This document shows positions 59,211-64,000 of a DNA stretch of 64,000 nucleotides, piece by piece (position 1 is the stretch's first letter; each line of letters starts with the position of its first letter). Under the pieces are notes generated by a model, which ran no database searches, had not been told where the DNA came from, and was given only the letters and a program-made list of their open reading frames with translations. Source of the DNA: Arcticibacterium sp964021845 (GTDB taxonomy: Bacteria > Bacteroidota > Bacteroidia > Cytophagales > Spirosomataceae). Made by a program: the position numbers and the translations under genes. The stretch covers positions 248,001 through 312,000 of the forward strand of contig NZ_CAXHZC010000007.1 of the NCBI RefSeq assembly GCF_964021845.1, written 5' to 3'.

Positions 59211-60464
59211 ATGGAACTAAAACGAGTAGTAGTTACTGGATTAGGGGCTCTTACCCCTATAGGAAACGATGTAGAGTCATTCTGGGAAGGACTTAAAAAT
59301 GGTGTAAGCGGAGCTTGCCCTATTACAAGGTTTGATGCTTCCGACTACAAAACGACTTTTGCATGCGAATTGAAAGACTTTGAAGTTACCGACTTCATTC
59401 CAAGACAAGACGCTCGTAAAATGGACTTGTTTACACAATTTGGTGTAGTAGCTGCAGAACAAGCAGTACTAGATGCCAACTTTGACATGGACAAGGTCAA
59501 CAAAAACAAAATAGGTGTAATCTGGGGTTCTGGAATTGGTGGCCTTAAGACTTTTGAGGAAGAAGTTTTAAATCTTGCCGACAATGATATGCAGCCAAGA
59601 TTCAATCCCTTCTTTATTCCTAAAATGATTGCTGACTCAGCATCTGGTCAAATCTCGATGAAATTTGGATTTAGAGGTCCCAACTTCGTAACTGTTTCTG
59701 CTTGTGCATCTACCAATAACGCCATGATAGACGCCTTTAACTATATAAGATTAGGCAGGATGGTGGCTTGTGTTACAGGTGGATCTGAAGCTGCTGTAAC
59801 AAGAGCTGGTATTGGCGGATTTAATGCTTTAAGAGCTCTATCTACACGTAATGACGATTATAAAACAGCCTCAAGACCTTACGATGCAGATAGAGACGGC
59901 TTTGTATTAGGTGAAGGTGGTGCAGGTATTATTTTAGAAGAATATGAGCATGCCAAAGCTAGAGGAGCCAAAATATACTGTGAACTAGTGGGTGGTGGAA
60001 TGTCTTCTGACGCATACCATATCACGGCACCACATCCAGAAGGCTTAGGAGCTTTCCTTTCTATGGAAGATGCCTTAAATGATGCTAACATGGTTCCTGA
60101 AGACATTGATTATATCAATACGCACGGTACATCAACTGGCTTAGGTGACCCTCAAGAAATCACGGCTATTGAAAACTTATTTAAGGAGCATGCTTATAAA
60201 GTGAGTATTAGCTCTACAAAATCTATGACCGGTCACTTATTAGGTGGAGCTGGTGCAGTAGAGTCTGTAGCAGCTATATTAGCTATTCAGCATCAAATGG
60301 TACCTCCTACCATTAATCTAAATAATGTGGATGAAAAGATTAATCCGAAAATTGATTTAACGCCAAACGTAGCTAAAGCTAGAAAGATTGACACAGTGCT
60401 CTCAAACTGCTTTGGATTTGGTGGACATAACGCCACGCTTATATTTAAAAAATATAATGGTTAA
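59211..60464 (+). CDS. fabF: 3-oxoacyl-ACP synthase II (FabF)
   Basis: 417 residues. It extends acyl-ACP with malonyl-ACP. Catalytic triad: Cys165 (TVSACAST), His305 (NTHGTSTG) and His342 (KSMTGHLLGGAG). The typical start RVVVTGLGALTPIGND and the loop SGACPITRFDASDY are present. It lies in the conserved acpP-fabF-rnc order, 84 bases after acpP and 51 before rnc. Confidence 0.96.
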   Translation: MELKRVVVTGLGALTPIGNDVESFWEGLKNGVSGACPITRFDASDYKTTFACELKDFEVTDFIPRQDARKMDLFTQFGVVAAEQAVLDANFDMDKVNKNKIGVIWGSGIGGLKTFEEEVLNLADNDMQPRFNPFFIPKMIADSASGQISMKFGFRGPNFVTVSACASTNNAMIDAFNYIRLGRMVACVTGGSEAAVTRAGIGGFNALRALSTRNDDYKTASRPYDADRDGFVLGEGGAGIILEEYEHAKARGAKIYCELVGGGMSSDAYHITAPHPEGLGAFLSMEDALNDANMVPEDIDYINTHGTSTGLGDPQEITAIENLFKEHAYKVSISSTKSMTGHLLGGAGAVESVAAILAIQHQMVPPTINLNNVDEKINPKIDLTPNVAKARKIDTVLSNCFGFGGHNATLIFKKYNG

Positions 60465-60515
60465 ATTGCGAGGCATATAGCCCTAAAACAATAAATCAGA
60501 AGGGCTAAAAACTTA

Positions 60516-61256
60516 ATGGCAGTAACAGAAACTATACTAGATTATTTCAAAACAGACGTTAAAGTCAGGGAGTTTAGAAAAGCGGTGGAACGTATAATTG
60601 GTGAAAAACCAAAGAATGCTTCATTATACCATCTTGCCTTTAGACATACCTCTGCCTCTAAAAGCTCTTCAATTAAAGGCTTTAAAGAGTCCAATGAGCG
60701 TTTAGAATACCTTGGTGACTCTGTTTTGGGTATGATAATAGCCGAATATTTATTCAAAAAGTACCCCTTAAAAGACGAAGGTTTTTTAACAGAAATTAGG
60801 TCTAGGATAGTCAATAGGGAGTCACTGAATCAAGTAGCCAGAAAAATAGGCTTAGATGACCTCATAACCTTTGATGGGAATAGAGTAACACACGCAAGAA
60901 CTTCTATGTATGGTGATGCCATGGAAGCACTCATAGGAGCAGTTTATTTAGACAAAGGCTTTAGGTTTACCAAACGGTTTATTGTCAAAAACCTTTTGGC
61001 TAACTATTATGACCTAGATGAGGTCATAAAAAATAACGCAAACTATAAAAGTATACTACTTACCTGGTCTCAATCACTAGGTAAGAATGTAGAATTTGCT
61101 ATTATCAAAGAAAACGGTAAACACCATAGCAAAGAATTTGTTGCCCAAGTAAAGGTGGATGACGAAATAGTGAGTGAAGGCAGGGGATGGAATAAAAAGA
61201 AAGCAGAACAAGACGCTGCACGAAAAGCCACAGAAACCCTTGAAATTAAAGACTAA
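60516..61256 (+). CDS. rnc: Ribonuclease III
   Basis: 246 residues. It cuts double-stranded RNA in rRNA and mRNA processing. Signature NERLEYLGDSVLG (60-72) with Glu64 and Asp68; second acidic pair Asp134 and Glu137 (GDAMEALIGAVYLD). The C-terminal double-stranded RNA-binding domain covers about 175-244 (YKSILLTWSQSLG ... KKKAEQDAARKATE). A 7-bp inverted repeat TAGCCCT/AGGGCTA (60478-60507) precedes the start. The last 4 bases overlap the convergent precorrin-2 dehydrogenase gene. Confidence 0.95.
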   Translation: MAVTETILDYFKTDVKVREFRKAVERIIGEKPKNASLYHLAFRHTSASKSSSIKGFKESNERLEYLGDSVLGMIIAEYLFKKYPLKDEGFLTEIRSRIVNRESLNQVARKIGLDDLITFDGNRVTHARTSMYGDAMEALIGAVYLDKGFRFTKRFIVKNLLANYYDLDEVIKNNANYKSILLTWSQSLGKNVEFAIIKENGKHHSKEFVAQVKVDDEIVSEGRGWNKKKAEQDAARKATETLEIKD

Positions 61257-61825
61257 TCGTTCTTTTTCATCACATTGGTGATTTCATTAAGTTTCTCTAC
61301 TTTATACTCAAAATCTCCTTTTAAACGATTTCTTAATTCCTGTAGATTATCCAATGTTTCTTGTAAAGAATCTGGTAAAACCTGCTCTAATATCTCCCTA
61401 AACCTCTTTGCAAAAGTAGGTGATTTCCCATTTGTAGAAATAGCAACTTTCAAATCTCCTTTCTTCACCACAGAGCCTAGGTAAAAGTCACATAAAGCGG
61501 GCTTATCCGCCACATTCACCAGAATGTTATGCTCACGACAGTCTCTCTGTACTTGCTCGCTTACGGCCATTATTCCAGTCCCTACTATTACCAAGTTTTT
61601 ACCCATTAAGTGTTCGGTCTTATAGGCTTCTAAAACCAGCTTGATTCTATAAGATGTTGCTAGGGCTCTTATCTCCTCAGAAATTTCAGGAGCTACCATG
61701 GTAATGTTAGTCTCAGGCGAATTTTTCAGTACGGCCTCTAACTTCTCAAGTCCAACATAACCCCCTCCTACAATCAGAAGGTTCATTTGCTCTAATTTCA
61801 AGAAAACAGGAAATAAATTATTCAT
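61253..61825 (-). CDS. Precorrin-2 dehydrogenase / sirohydrochlorin ferrochelatase domain protein (CysG-N, Met8-like)
   Basis: 190 residues. NAD-binding motif LLIVGGGYVG (16-25) and the block VNVADKPALCDFYLGSVVKKGDLKVAISTNGKSP (given by its ends: VNVADKP and STNGKSP) identify the siroheme synthase N-terminal domain. It oxidises precorrin-2 to sirohydrochlorin in siroheme synthesis. The methyltransferase half of CysG is absent, so it is the stand-alone form. Siroheme serves sulfite or nitrite reductases, which are not in the window. The stop overlaps the rnc stop by 4 bases. Confidence 0.88.
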   Translation of the reverse strand: MNNLFPVFLKLEQMNLLIVGGGYVGLEKLEAVLKNSPETNITMVAPEISEEIRALATSYRIKLVLEAYKTEHLMGKNLVIVGTGIMAVSEQVQRDCREHNILVNVADKPALCDFYLGSVVKKGDLKVAISTNGKSPTFAKRFREILEQVLPDSLQETLDNLQELRNRLKGDFEYKVEKLNEITNVMKKND

Positions 61826-61840
61826 GCAGTAAAGGTCATA

Positions 61841-61869
61841 AAAAAAGGGATACCTATGGTACCCCTTTT
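61841..61869 (-). terminator. Terminator of the PpiD/SurA-type gene
   Basis: AAAAGGG-TACC on the left and GGTA-CCCCTTTT on the right form a 12-bp stem with one mismatch and a 3-base loop. Read on the minus strand it ends in a run of six Ts. Confidence 0.75.
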
Positions 61870-61888
61870 CTCAATTCAAAAATATTTT

Positions 61889-64000
61889 TTAGAACATTTT
61901 AGCTCTTCTGTCTACTATTTCAGCAGCCTCTCTCACTGCTTGGTCTGCAGCAGACGCCGAGCCATACACACCGACACGCAGCTTAATATCTTCTTTGTAC
62001 TTGCTATAATCTGCAAGCTCAGGAGCCATCGTTTCTGCTGTTTTCTTCATAACGAAAACGCCATTTTGACCTATGAAAGGCTTGCTCATTGTATTCACTT
62101 TTAAACCAAATGCCTTTCCAATTGCTACAGCATCAATTCCTGCACTATTAAGCATTCCTGTAGCGATATTAATATCTTCTACGGTTTCTACCAAAGCACC
62201 TGCTCCGTAAGTTTTGGCAGCTGCTCCAAAATCAGACACAGCACCTAGTTTAGCAATGATTTTTTCGCCTTTCAGCTTATTTTTCACTTTAGCTTCTATC
62301 TGACCCTTAAAGTCTGAAGCTTTAGGACTCTCTTTATCAGTAGCGTCAGTAAGAGCCGCAATCATGTAAGTATCTCCTACTATGAAAACTCTATCTGCCA
62401 CATCACCAACAGACACATCATTTCCGTAAGCCCATAAAACTACTTCTCTAGCATCTTGAACACTATTGAAAGACCTAGCACCAGCAGCCACTCTCTGAGC
62501 AGATAATAGAACTAAATTCTCATTCTCCGCTACTTTCGCTTTCATATCTTCTGCTGAAGAAATATTAGCTCTCAAGCTTTCTGCTTCTTGGTAGCTATCA
62601 TTCAATGTAATTTCAGATGGTTCTAAAATCTTAGTGATAGTAGCTAAGTTATACTTAATGTTAGATTTGGCTTCCGTTACTTTAACCACATGATATCCAA
62701 AGTCAGTTTCTACCAAGTTTGGCAACAAACCAGCACCTCTAAAACCGAAAACAGCATTTTCAAAGGCAGGAATCATTCTACCATCATTGCTGAAGTATCC
62801 TAAATCACCACCTTGCTGAGCAGTTCCATCAGAACCATTAATTCTTGCCAAAGTTTCAAAACTAGCTCCACCTTTAATTTGATTTAAGATGTCTTGGGCT
62901 TTTACTTTTGCCGCTGCTTTAGCTGTTTCGTCAGCTCCTTGCGTATTAATTAATATGTGCGAAGCACGTAAAGTGCTTACGGTATCGGTCTCGGTACCCA
63001 TATATTTATAAATGCTGTAGTTTTGACCATCTTTAATTGGGCCAACCATTCCGCCTACTATTGTATTAGCTACAGCAGCTTTTACTTCATCAGAAAGTTC
63101 GCCAGCACTGTATGAGCTAGGACTACGTACGTCTGAATTAGCTGAGGCGTAAGCTACAGGATTTTCGGCTGAAGCCATTCCACGAGCTAAGTCGTTAATT
63201 TCTTGAAGCAAAGCAGTAGAATCTTCTCCAGAAGGCAAGACTTGATAAACTACATAATCAAAAGAACGGCTATCAAAACCATTATACTCGTTTTTGTGCT
63301 TGTTGTAATAGCTTTCAATTTCGCTATCGGTAACCTTCACGGTAGTATCATTAACGCTGTAAAATGGTACATAAAGGTATTCCGCTGAAATTTTATTATT
63401 CTGCGTAGTATACTCCTTTTTGGCCTCTGCTGTAGTAATGTAGTCACCTACGCTTACCAAGTTTTGGTATTTCTCGCTTTTACGAATTTGAATCAAGTTA
63501 GACTTGAAGCTATCCCATATATATTGCTGCTCTGCTGGCAAAGTTTTGTTTGCGGCAGCATTTATAAACTCTCTGTGCTGGGCTTCATTAAAAACACCAG
63601 TGTTAGGGTCAGTAAATTGCTGACGAATAAATGGGTGCAAGTTTTTAGTTCCTTGTACCATTTCTCTTAACTCATCTGGCGTTACGTCTATTCCTAACTC
63701 TTCGTATTCTGGCTGAAAAGCATTATCTTGAACCAATTGCTCCCAAACCTGCTCTCTAATATTTGCTAAATCCGCTTCACTAGCTGATCTTCCCGTTGAA
63801 AGTTCTTGTTGTTGACGCTGAGCATCTACCAGTTTTACAAACTGCTGATAATCCACATCTACACCATTTATCTCACCCACATTCTCTTGACCACTGCTAC
63901 CAAGGGAACCACTAGAAAAGTAATCACCGATAATAAAGGCGAACAATGCTAAAGCCAAAATCCCTATAGTAAGGACAGAGTTTTCTCTAATTCTACTAAT
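61889..64000 (-). CDS. PpiD/SurA-type peptidyl-prolyl isomerase, 5' end outside the window
   Basis: About 703 residues are visible. The frame is still open at the window edge and begins with a membrane helix (SVLTIGILALALFAFIIGDYF), so only about a dozen N-terminal residues are missing. A SurA-N-like chaperone region follows (about 30-330), then a parvulin domain: STLRASHILINTQGADE, DILNQIKGGASFETLARINGSD, GGDLGYFSNDGRMIPAFENA and GFGYHVVKV-like FGYHVVKVTE. The remainder is a helical C-terminal region. It is a membrane-anchored foldase for outer membrane and periplasmic proteins. A terminator follows the stop. Confidence 0.9.
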   Translation of the reverse strand: MSRIRENSVLTIGILALALFAFIIGDYFSSGSLGSSGQENVGEINGVDVDYQQFVKLVDAQRQQQELSTGRSASEADLANIREQVWEQLVQDNAFQPEYEELGIDVTPDELREMVQGTKNLHPFIRQQFTDPNTGVFNEAQHREFINAAANKTLPAEQQYIWDSFKSNLIQIRKSEKYQNLVSVGDYITTAEAKKEYTTQNNKISAEYLYVPFYSVNDTTVKVTDSEIESYYNKHKNEYNGFDSRSFDYVVYQVLPSGEDSTALLQEINDLARGMASAENPVAYASANSDVRSPSSYSAGELSDEVKAAVANTIVGGMVGPIKDGQNYSIYKYMGTETDTVSTLRASHILINTQGADETAKAAAKVKAQDILNQIKGGASFETLARINGSDGTAQQGGDLGYFSNDGRMIPAFENAVFGFRGAGLLPNLVETDFGYHVVKVTEAKSNIKYNLATITKILEPSEITLNDSYQEAESLRANISSAEDMKAKVAENENLVLLSAQRVAAGARSFNSVQDAREVVLWAYGNDVSVGDVADRVFIVGDTYMIAALTDATDKESPKASDFKGQIEAKVKNKLKGEKIIAKLGAVSDFGAAAKTYGAGALVETVEDINIATGMLNSAGIDAVAIGKAFGLKVNTMSKPFIGQNGVFVMKKTAETMAPELADYSKYKEDIKLRVGVYGSASAADQAVREAAEIVDRRAKMF

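Noticed and set aside
60478..60507. Hairpin TAGCCCT/AGGGCTA before rnc, possibly a self-cleavage site for RNase III
   Set aside because: Seven base pairs is too short for normal RNase III cutting and there is no further pairing nearby.

Overview
The window comes from a Bacteroidota chromosome, probably of the Cytophagales. Supporting marks are a SusC/SusD pair, a type IX secretion C-terminal domain, a Bacteroidota-type SecA with a large insertion and no C-terminal zinc motif, a eukaryote-like class Ia ribonucleotide reductase, and promoters of the Bacteroidota form TTTG-N19/20-TAnnTTTG. DNA is AT-rich. I recognised no tRNA, rRNA, CRISPR array, prophage or classical insertion sequence.

Left part (1-25.1 kb), accessory metabolism: end of a sterol-desaturase-type hydroxylase, a DUF2911 protein, a BNR_4 (ulvan-lyase-like) protein, CmoA plus an ICMT-like membrane methyltransferase; then on the minus strand a GMC oxidoreductase with its Tat-type small subunit; a SASA esterase coupled to a GH140-like glycosidase; an AAA/DUF4143 ATPase gene surrounded by three copies of a 37-bp palindrome; an MsbA-type ABC exporter; an operon of two unknown lipoproteins and a large c-type cytochrome/propeller/HEAT lipoprotein; a DUF1080-PA14 protein, a second propeller-cytochrome protein and a Tat-exported TIM-barrel isomerase. 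Several of these families occur in oxidative (3-keto) glycoside catabolism, so the region may hold a dispersed periplasmic pathway: oxidise the sugar at C3, pass electrons to cytochromes, cleave the 3-keto-glycoside, then isomerise the product.

Middle part (25.1-49.5 kb): two outer-membrane proteins behind a frameshifted TIM-barrel gene, a double NIPSNAP protein, a type IX secreted purple-acid-phosphatase-like protein, a 1054-residue GAF/PAS5 histidine kinase, a JmjC/cupin_8 protein, DUF4230, secA with an SDR gene, a SusC-SusD-lipoprotein trio, a metallophosphoesterase with a MATE transporter, and an M48 protease.

Right part (49.5-64 kb), housekeeping: nrdB and nrdA placed tail to tail, thiamine pyrophosphokinase, lolA, ftsK, kdsA, acpP-fabF-rnc, a precorrin-2 dehydrogenase and the 3' part of a PpiD/SurA-type isomerase. 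The 436-bp gap upstream of nrdA and the adjoining thiN gene carry four DnaA-box-like sites, three of them perfect.

The least explained structure is the ATPase cassette at 10179-11653: each repeat has conserved 15-bp inverted arms around a 7-bp centre that differs in every copy, and one copy overlaps the ATPase start codon.
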